DNA of 64,000 bases from Halogranum rubrum (GCF_900114455.1 NZ_FOTC01000003.1:335228-399227); one strand, 5' to 3'. Shown: positions 43,652 to 52,854, counted from the first letter of the stretch. Numbers and translations: made by a program. The notes: generated by a model from the letters alone, not told the origin.

Positions 43652-44092
43652 TCACTCGCTCGTGCTGACGAGGGTTTCGGTGACGTGCGTCAGCGAATCC
43701 TCTAGCAGCGTCAATATGTTGTAGGTGACCGTCGCCTGCGCGCCGACGACGCCGAAGACGAACCACGTGGGGAGAGCGGTTCGACCGAGTATCGAGATGA
43801 GTCCGTAACTGACGAGCAGGTTACCGGGGGCGGCGATGACGTGGACCGCCGCCGCAGCGACGAACTCCGCGTCGGTGTCGACGTCCGTCTCAGAGAGCGG
43901 CGTGCCGAAGGCGAGAAGCAAGAGGAGCGCGAACCCGACCAGTCCGCCGCCGACGTACGCGAAAACCGAATTCGGTGTCGGCGTCCCGAACTGGTGGATG
44001 AGGAGCGCACCGGCCCCCCAGATGCTCAACGTGTAACCGTACGCCTTCGATTCGGCCTGACAAGTGCCGGCGAGTCGCCCTCGAACGTTCAT
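43652..44092 (-). CDS. Four-helix membrane protein, unknown function
   Basis: A 146-residue membrane protein from MNVRGRLAGTCQAESKAYGY. Four helices are seen (about 20-35, 43-64, 76-101 and 106-130). The loop SETDVDTDAEFVAAAAVHVI, and VTYNILTLLEDSLTHVTETL at the C-terminus, are visible. The frame stays open and partly protein-like upstream (LWLSCQNVFVYAHSQLDV), so the start may be earlier, but that would overlap the divergent thrC. No family recognised. Confidence 0.68.
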   Translation of the reverse strand: MNVRGRLAGTCQAESKAYGYTLSIWGAGALLIHQFGTPTPNSVFAYVGGGLVGFALLLLLAFGTPLSETDVDTDAEFVAAAAVHVIAAPGNLLVSYGLISILGRTALPTWFVFGVVGAQATVTYNILTLLEDSLTHVTETLVSTSE

Positions 44093-44154
44093 CACGTCGA
44101 GTTGACTGTGGGCGTAGACAAACACGTTCTGGCAGGAGAGCCAGAGGTGATTTA

Positions 44155-45378
44155 GTGCCGTCAACCGTCCCGACAGCCGTGACATCACCGACGCTCTCCT
44201 GTGTCGCCTGCGGTGAGACCACGAGCGAGTGGTCGTCCGCGCGATGCGACTGCGGCGAACCGCGATGGGTCGACGTCGACGTCGCCGGATTCGACTGGGA
44301 CAACGTGACCGACGCACCCGGGATGTGGCGCTACGAGTCGCTTCTACCTGTCGACCGCCCGGGCAGTCTCGGCGACGTCGCAGGCGACACGCCACTCGTT
44401 CGGACGCCACGCCTCGACGACGTCGCAGGCGCGCGTATCCACGTGAAGAACGAAGCCGCGAACGCGACGGGGAGTTTCAAAGACCGCGGGAGCGCCGTCG
44501 GTATCGCGTGGGCGCTGGAACACGGCGTCGACACCGTCGGAACCGTCTCGCACGGCAACATGGCGATGAGCATGGCCGCCCACGCCGCGACCGTCGACCT
44601 CGACTGTCTGGTCTTGGTACCCGCCGACATCCCCGCCGAACGCCTCGGAAACATCGCGCAGTACGGCCCGACGCTCCTCCGCGTCGACGGCGACTACGGA
44701 AAGCTCTACGACCGGTCGCTGGAACTCGGTGAGGAGGCAGGCATCGAGTTCGTCAACTCCGACGCGCCGCTTCGCGTGGAGGGACAGAAGACCACTGCGC
44801 TGGAAATCTGCGAGGCGTTCGCCGCTGAAGGTGCTCAGCCACCGGATGCAATCGTGCTGCCCGTCAGCAGTGGGGGACACGCCAGCGGTGCGTGGAAGGC
44901 CGTCCGCGAACTCCACCGTGCGGGAGCCATCGACTCGCTGCCGCGACTCTACTTCGTCCAAGCCGCCGCCTGCGCACCCATCGCCGAGGCGTTCGAGCGG
45001 GGTGACGACGAGGTGACGCCCGTCGCCGCCGGTGAGACCATCGCCTACTCTATCGCCAACGCGAACCCGCCGAGCGGCAATCGCGTACTCGCGGCGGCGC
45101 GGGAGACCGGTGGTGCAGTGCTCGCCGTCTCCGACGACGCGATTCGAACCGCACAGCGCGAGTTCGCGACACGGGCGGGGCTCTCCGTGGAGACGTCGTC
45201 GGCGACGACGTTGGCGGGCACGAAGCGACTAGCAGAGAGCGGCGCCATCGAAAATGACGACGAGGTCGTACTCGTCGCCACCGGCAGCGGGTTCAAGGAA
45301 CGAGGAAGTGGTGAGACACCCGACGTGGAGACGGTCAAGCTGGACGAACTCGGGGCAGTACTCGGCGTGGAGCGGTAG
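44155..45378 (+). CDS. thrC: Threonine synthase
   Basis: A 407-residue PLP enzyme that makes threonine from O-phosphohomoserine. An N-terminal zinc-ribbon-like region (LSCVACGETTSEWSSARCDC) precedes the catalytic fold. The PLP Lys is in ATGSFKDRGSAVGIAWALEH, and VSHGNMAMSMAAHAATVDLD and VLPVSSGGHASGAW are also typical. The start is uncertain between GTG 44155 and GTG 44179 (VTSPTLSCVACGE). Confidence 0.93.
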   Translation: MPSTVPTAVTSPTLSCVACGETTSEWSSARCDCGEPRWVDVDVAGFDWDNVTDAPGMWRYESLLPVDRPGSLGDVAGDTPLVRTPRLDDVAGARIHVKNEAANATGSFKDRGSAVGIAWALEHGVDTVGTVSHGNMAMSMAAHAATVDLDCLVLVPADIPAERLGNIAQYGPTLLRVDGDYGKLYDRSLELGEEAGIEFVNSDAPLRVEGQKTTALEICEAFAAEGAQPPDAIVLPVSSGGHASGAWKAVRELHRAGAIDSLPRLYFVQAAACAPIAEAFERGDDEVTPVAAGETIAYSIANANPPSGNRVLAAARETGGAVLAVSDDAIRTAQREFATRAGLSVETSSATTLAGTKRLAESGAIENDDEVVLVATGSGFKERGSGETPDVETVKLDELGAVLGVER

Positions 45379-45444
45379 CGACGCTCGCTACGGCCCCGTA
45401 CCCCGGAATCCTTTTACAGCGCACTCACTTACGAACGGCCAACT

Positions 45445-45864
45445 ATGGGCATGGGCTCCGACATGTATCGGCAGCAGATTCTCGACCACTACAAGAACCC
45501 GCGCAACTACGGCGAGATGGAGGACCCCACCTTCTCGCACGTCGGGGAGAACCCCTCCTGCGGCGACACCATCAAGATGGACGTTCGTCTCGAAGACGAC
45601 GGCGACACCATCGAGTACGTCGCCTTCTCGGGCGATGGCTGTGCCATCTCACAGGCCAGCGCGAGCATGCTCTCCCAGCAACTGCCGGGAAAGACGCTCT
45701 CGGAACTGAAAGAGATGGACCGCGACGACATCGTCGACATGCTCGGCGTCGACATCAGCCCGATGCGTATCAAGTGCGCCGTGCTCGCCGAGAAAGTCGC
45801 CCAGGATGGCGCGAAGATCTACCAGGGCGAAATCGACCTCGACAAGACGAAGACCGAAGACTGA
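45445..45864 (+). CDS. sufU: Iron-sulfur scaffold / sulfur-transfer protein SufU (NifU-like)
   Basis: A 139-residue protein, MGMGSDMYRQQILDHYKNPR, with the three conserved cysteines: ENPSCGDTIKMDV, SGDGCAISQASASML and MRIKCAVLAEKV. These bind zinc or carry the nascent cluster. It is the natural partner of SufS at 42225. The SufBCD proteins are not in the window. Confidence 0.95.
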   Translation: MGMGSDMYRQQILDHYKNPRNYGEMEDPTFSHVGENPSCGDTIKMDVRLEDDGDTIEYVAFSGDGCAISQASASMLSQQLPGKTLSELKEMDRDDIVDMLGVDISPMRIKCAVLAEKVAQDGAKIYQGEIDLDKTKTED

Positions 45865-45975
45865 GCGCGTTTCGACTCTCTGTTTCTCCTTTCGACGACC
45901 CGCTGAGACCCATCTCTGGCGCGTGGGTTTCCGGAGTTCACAGAATGGACAGCACTCGGTTCATCCGACCCCGTT

Positions 45976-46164
45976 CTACGCCCATCCGCGCCGCCTCGCC
46001 ACGACTGTCGACCACGCCGCGACGCCGGTCAGCGCGATTGCGACGACAGCAACCGACTGAAACAGGGCGTCGTCGTCCATGGAGAGCGCGTACAGTTCGA
46101 GGACGAGGATGACGGCATAGAGAGACGCGAGTATCCACATGGCGGTATCCATTCGGGAACGCAT
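45976..46164 (-). CDS. Small two-helix membrane protein
   Basis: A 62-residue protein from MRSRMDTAMWILASLYAVIL, with hydrophobic segments at about 7-25 and 34-52 and a basic end (VARRRGWA). A start at MDTAMWIL (46152) is also possible. Function unknown. Confidence 0.6.
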   Translation of the reverse strand: MRSRMDTAMWILASLYAVILVLELYALSMDDDALFQSVAVVAIALTGVAAWSTVVARRRGWA

Positions 46165-46273
46165 GCGTAGAGATGGCTCCAAGACGACATAAACAGCAGT
46201 CGCTCATCTCGTCGAAAACGAAACACCGTCGGAAGAGAAAACCGGGGGAGGAAACCAACCGAAACCTGAGACC

Positions 46274-47305
46274 TTACTCGGGCATCAGGCCGCCGTCCTG
46301 CACGCGCATGACGGCCTCACCGTCGGCGAGGTTCGGTGCGTCGACGAGGCGAACGATACGCTTGTCGCCCTTCGACTTGCGGAGGTACATCCGGAACGTC
46401 GACTTGTGGCCGAGGATGTTGCCACCGATAGGCTGCGTCGGGTCGCCGAAGTAGGAGTCGGGGTTCGAGGCGACCTGGTTCGTCACGAGCACGGCGGCGT
46501 TGTAGAGGTTGCCGACGCGGTCCAGGTCGTGGAGGTGACGGTTGAGTTTCTGCTGGCGGTCGGCGAGTTGACCACGGCCGACGTACTCCGCGCGGAAGTG
46601 TGCCGTGAGCGAGTCGACACAGAGCAGACGAACCGGCCACTCGGTGTCTTCGTGCTCTTGGGCGAGTTCCTCGGCCTTCTCGGCGAGGAGCATCTGGTGG
46701 TTGGAGTTGAACGCCTTCGCGACGTGAATCTTGTCGAGGACGTCCGCGATGAGTTCGTCCATCGCCGCCTCGTCGTCGGGCGAGCCCTCGATTTCGCGGT
46801 CGTCCATCGTCGCCTGCAGGACGTCGTCGTTGAGGCCACGAACCATGTCGTCGATACGCTCGGGGCGGAACGTGTCTTCCGAGTCGATGAAGATGACGCT
46901 GCCGCGGAGACCGCCGACCTCCTTCGGAAGTTGGACGTTGACGGACATCTGGTGGGTGATCTGGGACTTCCCGGCACCGAACTCACCGTAGGCTTCGGTG
47001 ATGGACTGCGTCTCCAGTCCACCGCCGAGGAGGTCGTCTACTTCGGGAATCTGCCAGCTGAGCTTCCCAATCTTCTCTCGGTGTTCGAGGACGGCCGTTC
47101 CGGTCTCGAAGCCACCGATGTCGGCGGCGTTCTGGGCGGCGCGGACGATGTCCGTCGCCGTGCTGTCACCGACGTCCGCCTTCGTCGCGAGGTCTGCGGG
47201 ACTCGCGACGGCGAGGCTCTCGTACGTGTTGAACCCAGCGTCTGTGAGTTTGTCTGCGGTTGCGGGACCGACTCCGGGGAGGTTTTCGAGATCGTCTTCT
47301 GCCAT
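46274..47305 (-). CDS. radA: DNA repair and recombination protein RadA
   Basis: A 343-residue archaeal Rad51/RecA recombinase. The N-terminal helix-hairpin-helix region is [20 protein letters not shown]. The ATPase has Walker [17 protein letters not shown] and Walker [41 protein letters not shown] and [20 protein letters not shown] are also typical. A TATA-like TTTATG lies about 30 bases upstream (47333-47338, minus strand). Confidence 0.97.
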   Translation of the reverse strand: MAEDDLENLPGVGPATADKLTDAGFNTYESLAVASPADLATKADVGDSTATDIVRAAQNAADIGGFETGTAVLEHREKIGKLSWQIPEVDDLLGGGLETQSITEAYGEFGAGKSQITHQMSVNVQLPKEVGGLRGSVIFIDSEDTFRPERIDDMVRGLNDDVLQATMDDREIEGSPDDEAAMDELIADVLDKIHVAKAFNSNHQMLLAEKAEELAQEHEDTEWPVRLLCVDSLTAHFRAEYVGRGQLADRQQKLNRHLHDLDRVGNLYNAAVLVTNQVASNPDSYFGDPTQPIGGNILGHKSTFRMYLRKSKGDKRIVRLVDAPNLADGEAVMRVQDGGLMPE

Positions 47306-47332
47306 CGTAGTCGTTGGTTACGCCTATCGGCA

Positions 47333-47338
47333 CATAAA
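47333..47338 (-). promoter_or_regulatory. TATA-like element of radA
   Basis: Minus-strand TTTATG, centred about 30 bases before the radA ATG and followed by a GC-rich short leader region. Confidence 0.45.
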
Positions 47339-47404
47339 CCCTCGTTAACAGCAGAGTGAAAGTGAAACTGCCGGACGTCGTGGTGGTCGCTACCACGGTC
47401 TGAC

Positions 47405-47590
47405 GAGGGTTTAGATGCGAAAAGCGCGCAGGCGACGAAGCGAGTGCGGAGAGCGACGCAGGTAAGGACAAAGCTAAGCGCGAATCGGACGGCTATAGCG
47501 AGGGGAACAGCGGAAGTGAAGCGGGCGACGAGCGCCAGGAGAAGCGGAGTGCGGCGGGAGTCAGAACGACGACGAGCGAAGACGGTGATG
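47405..47590. other. Purine-biased non-coding spacer upstream of radA
   Basis: About 185 bases in which the plus strand is made largely of G and A with a repeated flavour (GCGACGAGC, GCGGGCGACG, GAGCGAAGACG). No reading has a plausible start, composition or family match. It lies behind radA and before the 3' end of pspAB. Confidence 0.4.
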
Positions 47591-47604
47591 GAGGCTACTC
47601 GCCG

Positions 47605-48210
47605 CTACTCCCACGGGTGGCCGGTCGGTGAGTCGGGCCACAGCGGGTACCAGAACTGTTTGTCCTCTTCGACACCGAGTTCTCCGTCGAGGACAGTCTC
47701 CAGTTTGAATTCGAGGTTGCTGTCGCGCTCGTGACCGCGTTTCGGCGCGAACGGGTAGTACTTTCCGCGGCGGAACGAGTAGATCCAGTACGCCCGTGAG
47801 TCGTCCTTTCGGAAGCCGAACACGGCAGCGAGCAGGCGAGAGCCGTACCCCTGTTCGATGAACTCGTCGGCGGCGAAGTGGATGCTCGTCACGAGGTCTT
47901 CGGGGTCGTCGTCTTCGAGGACGACCCAGTGATAGCCGTGGTCGTCCGCGTACCGCTTGAACACGGTTCCGGTCTCTTCTCCACCCGCTTCGAGAATCGC
48001 TTCGACGTCGTTCAGCGTCTCGGCGAAGTCGGTGCTGTCCACGGAGGAGAAACAGAGCGCCGCCTCGCCGGCGGAGTCGAAGCCGAGGTCGGCCTCCATC
48101 GTCAGATACGCAGTACTCATCCCGAAGAGGTCCTCCGGGTCGGCCGCGCGAGTGGCGTCGGCCTCGGCGCGTAATCCGAGCGCCGAACGGAGCGAGTCGA
48201 ACAGTCCCAT
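47605..48210 (-). CDS. pspAB: PspA-associated protein PspAB
   Basis: A 201-residue protein from MGLFDSLRSALGLRAEADAT, with ADPEDLFGMSTAYLTMEADL and KFEYWIYSFRRGKYYPFAPK-like RAYWIYSFRRGKYYPFAP. This matches the archaeal PspAB family, linked to the phage-shock (PspA) membrane-stress system and often next to an htpX gene, as here (26 bases away). The longer reading from 48375 overlaps htpX and is rejected. Confidence 0.82.
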   Translation of the reverse strand: MGLFDSLRSALGLRAEADATRAADPEDLFGMSTAYLTMEADLGFDSAGEAALCFSSVDSTDFAETLNDVEAILEAGGEETGTVFKRYADDHGYHWVVLEDDDPEDLVTSIHFAADEFIEQGYGSRLLAAVFGFRKDDSRAYWIYSFRRGKYYPFAPKRGHERDSNLEFKLETVLDGELGVEEDKQFWYPLWPDSPTGHPWE

Positions 48211-48235
48211 GTGAGAGCCGTCGGGCCGGGTGGAC

Positions 48236-49099
48236 TTAGGTCGTTTCCACCGTGCGTTCGAGTTCTCGAAGCCGAGCGATTCGGCGGTCGGTCGACGGAT
48301 GAAGCCACGGCAACGGTGCGCTCGTCGGCGAGACGACACAGAACGCGCTGACGACGCCGAGGTCACGAGCGTCACTTGCCGGGGGAGAGGAGTCGTCGAC
48401 AGTCAACGTCTGGAGCGCCGACGCGAGCGCCCCAGCGTCGCCGGTGAGCGCGACGGCCCCCCGGTCGGCGGCGTACTCTCGCGCTCGCGACAACAGCACG
48501 ACGACGGGTGCAGTGAGGACGACGAGGACCGCCGAGAGAACACCGAAGAAGAGGCCGAGGAACACGGCTTGCAGGCTCTTCGAAGCGACGTCGACACTGG
48601 CCTCGGCAGTCGAGAGACCGACGAGCGTCGGCAGCGACGCGACGGTCATCACCGACGAGTCGTAGTTGGCGACGTGAGCGACCTCGTGGGCGAGGACGGC
48701 CGTGAGTTCGTCGCGAGAGAGCACGTCGAGCAGTCCGGTCGTGACGCAGACTGTCGCGTCACCGCGCCAGCCGACCGTGAACGCGTTGGCTTCGGAGCTG
48801 TCGACGACGGCGACGGCGGGCGTGGGAACGTCACCCTGCTGTGCGAGTCGGGAGACGAGTCCGACGAGTACCGGTTCTTCTCGGGCAGTGACGACGTTCG
48901 CGCCGACGCCACGGAGCGTCAGCGGTGGGCCTGCGACGAGGAAGACGAAGAGCAAACAGCCGAAGAGGAGCGCGACGAACGCGCCGAGCGAACCGAGCAG
49001 GTTGAGGAGGAGGGCAGTGAAGCCGACGTAGCCGACGAGGACTGCCCCGCCGGACACGACGGTGGTGGCGACGAGCCACCGGTCGCGGGACCAGTGCAT
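48236..49099 (-). CDS. htpX: M48 family metalloprotease (HtpX-like), copy 1
   Basis: A 287-residue membrane zinc protease. Two N-terminal helices are followed by NAFTVGWRGDATVCVTTGLL, the zinc motif VLAHEVAHVANYDSSVMT, two more helices and the downstream Glu-containing SRAREYAADRGAVALTGD. HtpX-type enzymes degrade damaged membrane proteins under stress. It is cotranscribed with pspAB. A second copy lies just upstream. Confidence 0.92.
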   Translation of the reverse strand: MHWSRDRWLVATTVVSGGAVLVGYVGFTALLLNLLGSLGAFVALLFGCLLFVFLVAGPPLTLRGVGANVVTAREEPVLVGLVSRLAQQGDVPTPAVAVVDSSEANAFTVGWRGDATVCVTTGLLDVLSRDELTAVLAHEVAHVANYDSSVMTVASLPTLVGLSTAEASVDVASKSLQAVFLGLFFGVLSAVLVVLTAPVVVLLSRAREYAADRGAVALTGDAGALASALQTLTVDDSSPPASDARDLGVVSAFCVVSPTSAPLPWLHPSTDRRIARLRELERTVETT

Positions 49100-49165
49100 A
49101 GCCGAAACGGAACCGCCGAACAGATAAGTGTAGTGACGTGTCGAGAAGTCGACGAAGCGGCGGGT

Positions 49166-50035
49166 TTACCGCGTCTCCATCTCCTTTTCGAGTTCGCGGA
49201 GTTTCGCGACGCGCTTCTCCGTACTCGGGTGCGTGCTGGCGATTTTCCCGATGAAACCGCTCTTGATGGGGATGATGAAGAACGCGTTCATCTCCGCCTG
49301 TTCACGCATATCCTCTTTCGGAACGTTGTCCATCCGACCCGAGATCTTCAGGAGCGCCGAGGCGAGCGCCGACGGTTTCCCGGTGATGACCGCGCCACCC
49401 CGGTCGGCGGCGTACTCGCGGTAGCGCGAGAGCGCGCGGATGAGGACGAACGAAATCACCCACACGACGAGTGAGAGCATGATTGCGACGATGACCGGAG
49501 CACCGCCCTCGCGACGGTCGCCACCACCGAAGAACCAGCCCCAGCGGACGACGAGGAACGCGATCGTCGAGAGGAACGACGCGATGGTCATGACCGCCAC
49601 GTCACGGTTTTTAATGTGAGCCAGTTCGTGAGCAATGACACCTTCTAACTCATCACGATCGAGCGTCTGCATGATTCCCGTGGTGACACAGACGGCCGAG
49701 TTCTTCTGGTTACGACCCGTCGCGAAGGCGTTCGGGACGCGCGAGTCGGCGACGGCAACTTTCGGCTTCGGCAAGTCAGCCTGCTGTGAGAGTCGACCAA
49801 TCATCGCGTGCAACTCGGGATACTCCTCCTCGGAAACTTCCTTCGCGCCCATGCTGTAGAGCGCGAGTTTGTCGCTGAAGAAGTACTGAACCGCGAGGAA
49901 CGGTACCATTAGCACGAGGAACCCCACATACTGTGTCTGCGAGATGACGACCGCGAACACGAGGTAGAGAGCGAACAGGAGGAACATGGTCAGCACCATG
50001 CGACCCCTGAGTCCCCAGTCCGGTTTCCAATCCAT
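49166..50035 (-). CDS. htpX: M48 family metalloprotease (HtpX-like), copy 2
   Basis: A 289-residue HtpX homologue starting MDWKPDWGLRGRMVLTMFLL. It has NAFATGRNQKNSAVCVTTGI, the zinc motif GVIAHELAHIKNRDVAVMTI, and LSRYREYAADRGGAVITGKP. ASTHPSTEKRVAKLRELEKE lies at the C-terminus. It is closer to the classic bacterial/archaeal HtpX than copy 1. The longer reading from 50395 has no family support. The 226-base upstream spacer separates it from the divergent zinc-finger gene. Confidence 0.93.
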   Translation of the reverse strand: MDWKPDWGLRGRMVLTMFLLFALYLVFAVVISQTQYVGFLVLMVPFLAVQYFFSDKLALYSMGAKEVSEEEYPELHAMIGRLSQQADLPKPKVAVADSRVPNAFATGRNQKNSAVCVTTGIMQTLDRDELEGVIAHELAHIKNRDVAVMTIASFLSTIAFLVVRWGWFFGGGDRREGGAPVIVAIMLSLVVWVISFVLIRALSRYREYAADRGGAVITGKPSALASALLKISGRMDNVPKEDMREQAEMNAFFIIPIKSGFIGKIASTHPSTEKRVAKLRELEKEMETR

Positions 50036-50230
50036 GCGCCCCTCTAGCCACTCTGGTGTATAAACGCTGCCGGAGTTGGCTGTTTGGTGCCATGACACAT
50101 ACTCCTGCACCACAGAGGCAATCGAGGCCGTTCGAGTGAAACCCACGCCGTCCGGGGAACTGCCGAAATACCGGGCGACAAGGCGTGTGAACGCCCACCG
50201 TGACACACGGCAACATATTCCTGCCGAAAA

Positions 50231-50242
50231 AATATTATAATT
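50231..50242 (+). promoter_or_regulatory. Strong TATA box of the zinc-finger microprotein gene
   Basis: AATATTATAATT, the most AT-rich block of this region, lies about 26 bases before the ATG at 50262. It is preceded by CGAAAA, which may be a BRE. This spacing predicts a leaderless mRNA. Confidence 0.6.
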
Positions 50243-50261
50243 AGGGGGTGAACCATTGAGT

Positions 50262-50381
50262 ATGGCAACACGCCAGACAGCCCCCTCGGAAAACCACAAG
50301 TGTAGCTGTGGACAAACGTTCCCCACGACCGAGGACCTCGTCGCACACGCCCGGCGTGAGCACGGGCTGTGGGCGCACTGA
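50262..50381 (+). CDS. C2H2-like zinc-finger microprotein
   Basis: A 39-residue protein: MATRQTAPSENHKCSCGQTF, then PTTEDLVAHARREHGLWAH. It is one C-x-C ... H-x4-H finger with little else. Third positions are G/C-rich and a good TATA box precedes it. Such single-finger microproteins are common in haloarchaea and some regulate swarming or biofilm, but the role here is unknown. Confidence 0.75.
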   Translation: MATRQTAPSENHKCSCGQTFPTTEDLVAHARREHGLWAH

Positions 50382-50432
50382 CGCACTGCCGGCACACCAG
50401 TCTACTTGTTCTATGCAGTCGACGTGAGAGCT

Positions 50433-51338
50433 ATGGAGACAGTTCTCGTGACCGGCGGTCTCGGCCGTTCGGGTCGTTGGCTCGTCAACCACCTCGCCGA
50501 TAGTTACAACGTCGTCTGCGTCGACGTCGACCACCCCGGCTTCGAAATCGACCCGCGTGAGCACGTCGACTTCCGCGCACTCGACTTGACCGACCGTGGC
50601 TCCGTCTTCGACCTCGTGACCGACCTCGACCCCGACGCCGTCGTCCACTGGGGTGCGATTCCCGCACCCGAGCGCCACGCTGGCGGCGACGTCTTCGAGA
50701 ACAACACACTGTCGACCTACAACACCCTCGTCGCGGCGGGGAGAGTAGACGCACGCGTCGTCTGGGCGTCCAGCGAGAGTTCCTACGGCTTCCCCTTCGC
50801 CCGCGAGAAGACACTCCCGGACGAACTCCCCATCACCGAAGACCACGCTCAGCGCCCCGAAGACCCCTACGGCACCTCGAAAGTCGTCGGCGAAGAGATC
50901 GCGAAGATGGTCGTCCGCCGTCACGGGGTGTCTATCGCGTCCATCCGCCCCTCGTGGATTCAGTACCCCGGCGAGTACAACTGCCGGACTCTCCCGAGCG
51001 TCGAGTGGGACGACCCGTCGGACCTCGAAGCGGGGGCGGGCAACTTCTGGTCCTACGTCGACATCCGCGACGTAGCGACACTCGTCGCCGCCGCACTCGA
51101 TGCCGAAGTGCCCGGTCACGAGGCGTTCCACGCCGCGGCGGCGGAGAACTACCTCGACCGACCGACGACCCGCGCAGTCGAGGCGTTCTTCGACGCGGTT
51201 CCCGAGAACTGCACTCTCGACGGCGACGCGTCGGCGTTGTCGACGGCGAAAGCCGAACGCCTGCTCGACTGGACGCCCGAGCACTCGTGGCGTGAGGCTG
51301 TGGACGAAACCGTCGAGGAACCGACGCTCTACGACTGA
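50433..51338 (+). CDS. NAD-dependent epimerase/dehydratase, tandem copy 1
   Basis: A 301-residue extended-SDR protein, METVLVTGGLGRSGRWLVNH, with the Gly-rich NAD motif TGGLGRSG and VHWGAIPAPERHAGGDVFEN. The catalytic region is SSESSYGF and YGTSKVVGEEIAK (Tyr-Lys). It is similar to uronate dehydrogenase and sugar epimerases; the substrate is unknown. A close paralogue begins 53 bases after its stop. Confidence 0.9.
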   Translation: METVLVTGGLGRSGRWLVNHLADSYNVVCVDVDHPGFEIDPREHVDFRALDLTDRGSVFDLVTDLDPDAVVHWGAIPAPERHAGGDVFENNTLSTYNTLVAAGRVDARVVWASSESSYGFPFAREKTLPDELPITEDHAQRPEDPYGTSKVVGEEIAKMVVRRHGVSIASIRPSWIQYPGEYNCRTLPSVEWDDPSDLEAGAGNFWSYVDIRDVATLVAAALDAEVPGHEAFHAAAAENYLDRPTTRAVEAFFDAVPENCTLDGDASALSTAKAERLLDWTPEHSWREAVDETVEEPTLYD

Positions 51339-51390
51339 ATCGGCGACGAGATTCGTCGGCTATTTTCGAGCGAGTCTCCTCGGACCAGCT

Positions 51391-52293
51391 ATGGAAACTG
51401 TGCTCGTCACCGGCGGCCTCGGGAAATCGGGGCGTTGGCTCGTCGATAGCCTCGCAGAGAGCCACGACGTCGTCTGCGCCGACTTCTCGCACCCCGGATT
51501 CGACACGCAGGGAACGAAGGGTATCGAGTTCCGCGCGCTCGATTTGACGGAACGCGGGGCCGTCTTCGACCTCGTGACCGACATCGCTCCCGACGCCGTC
51601 GTCCACTGGGGAGCCATCCCCGTCGCGGGCCGGCATCCCGGCGGCGACGTCTTCGAGAACAACACGCTCGCCGCTTACAACGTCCTCGCGGCGGCGGGGC
51701 GAGTCGGTGCACGAGTCGTCCAAGCCTCCAGCGACGGTGCCTACGGTTTCTACGGCGCGGCGGAGACGCCCGTCCCGGACGAGTTACCCATCACCGAGGA
51801 GCACGCGCTGCGACCGGAGGACGACTACGGCCTCTCGAAAGTCGCCGCCGAGGAGATTGCGAAGTCCTTCGTCCGACGCGACGGCGTGCCAGTCGCCTCT
51901 ATCCGCCCCTCGTGGATTCAGTACCCCGGTGAGTATCCCTGTCGCGACGACGGGTACCTCTCAGACCTCGCGGCGGGCGCGGGCAACTACTGGTCCTACG
52001 TCGACATCCGCGACGTGGTGGGTCTGGTGGAGGCGGCACTGGAAGGGACGAAAGACGGGCGAATCGAAGACCACGAAGCGTTCAACTGCGTCGGCCCGGA
52101 CAACGCGCTCGGTAAGCCGCTTGCAGACCTCGTAGAGGAGTTCTACGGGTCGCTGCCCGCGGACTGCTCGGTCGAAGGAGACGCGTCGGCGTATTCGGTC
52201 GCGAAAGCCGAGGACGTGCTCGGATGGACCCCGGAACACTCGTGGCGTGAGTCGGTCGACGAAGCCGCCGCCGACCCCGAACTGACGGGCTGA
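51391..52293 (+). CDS. NAD-dependent epimerase/dehydratase, tandem copy 2
   Basis: A 300-residue paralogue of the preceding gene: METVLVTGGLGKSGRWLVDS, VHWGAIPVAGRHPGGDVFEN, ASSDGAYGFYGAAETP and YGLSKVAAEEIAK. About two thirds of residues look identical, including the C-terminal WTPEHSWRE segment. The pair arose by tandem duplication. They might form a heterodimer or act on related sugars (inference). Confidence 0.9.
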   Translation: METVLVTGGLGKSGRWLVDSLAESHDVVCADFSHPGFDTQGTKGIEFRALDLTERGAVFDLVTDIAPDAVVHWGAIPVAGRHPGGDVFENNTLAAYNVLAAAGRVGARVVQASSDGAYGFYGAAETPVPDELPITEEHALRPEDDYGLSKVAAEEIAKSFVRRDGVPVASIRPSWIQYPGEYPCRDDGYLSDLAAGAGNYWSYVDIRDVVGLVEAALEGTKDGRIEDHEAFNCVGPDNALGKPLADLVEEFYGSLPADCSVEGDASAYSVAKAEDVLGWTPEHSWRESVDEAAADPELTG

Positions 52294-52377
52294 GCAGAGA
52301 GTCGAGTGTCTCGGCGACGCGCTGGTCACTGTACTCGGGGAGAGAATATCTATGTCCTCAGGAAGCGTTCTGCTGGT

Positions 52378-52767
52378 ATGAGTTACCGTCTCCAGAGTGC
52401 CGTGGGTTCCGTCGTCGAGTCTGTCGGTGCCAGCGAGCGCCGTCGCGTACTGGTGGCACTCGGGATTCCACTGCTCTTCTGGCTCACAGTCGAGTTGGCA
52501 GCGAATCTCGGATTCCTCCCGCTCGTCCTCGCCGTCGGGCTAGCCGCGTATCTGTACACGCGGGAGACGGAACAGGAGACGCTGGCAGCCGGTTTCGCGG
52601 GAGTCGGCCTCCTACTGGCCTCGCTGTTTCTACTCCAGTTGTACTGGGTCGGTGCCACCGGGAGCACGGAACCGCTGGCCGACGCCGCTACGAGGCTCTC
52701 CGGATGGCTTCTGACGGGAGTGGTGCTGCTCGGACTCGGCTACTGGCTGTACAGAGTAGAGGTCTGA
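52378..52767 (+). CDS. Four-helix membrane protein, unknown function
   Basis: A 129-residue protein from MSYRLQSAVGSVVESVGASE, with hydrophobic segments at about 25-45, 47-60, 70-92 and 105-125. The end is WLYRVEV. The longer reading from 52306 lacks support. No family is recognised; the gene sits between the epimerases and nmd3. Confidence 0.68.
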   Translation: MSYRLQSAVGSVVESVGASERRRVLVALGIPLLFWLTVELAANLGFLPLVLAVGLAAYLYTRETEQETLAAGFAGVGLLLASLFLLQLYWVGATGSTEPLADAATRLSGWLLTGVVLLGLGYWLYRVEV

Positions 52768-52854
52768 GACGAGTATCCGCTCGTTCGTCGGGAGGCCGAA
52801 CATAGCTGACGCTTCGCGGGGCTTAAACGCCACAAAAACGTACGAACGCGCAAC

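Noticed and set aside
48230..49474. A 414-codon plus-strand reading antisense to the htpX genes
   Set aside because: Antisense to two M48 proteases with intact HExxH motifs; composition is Arg/Glu-rich shadow.
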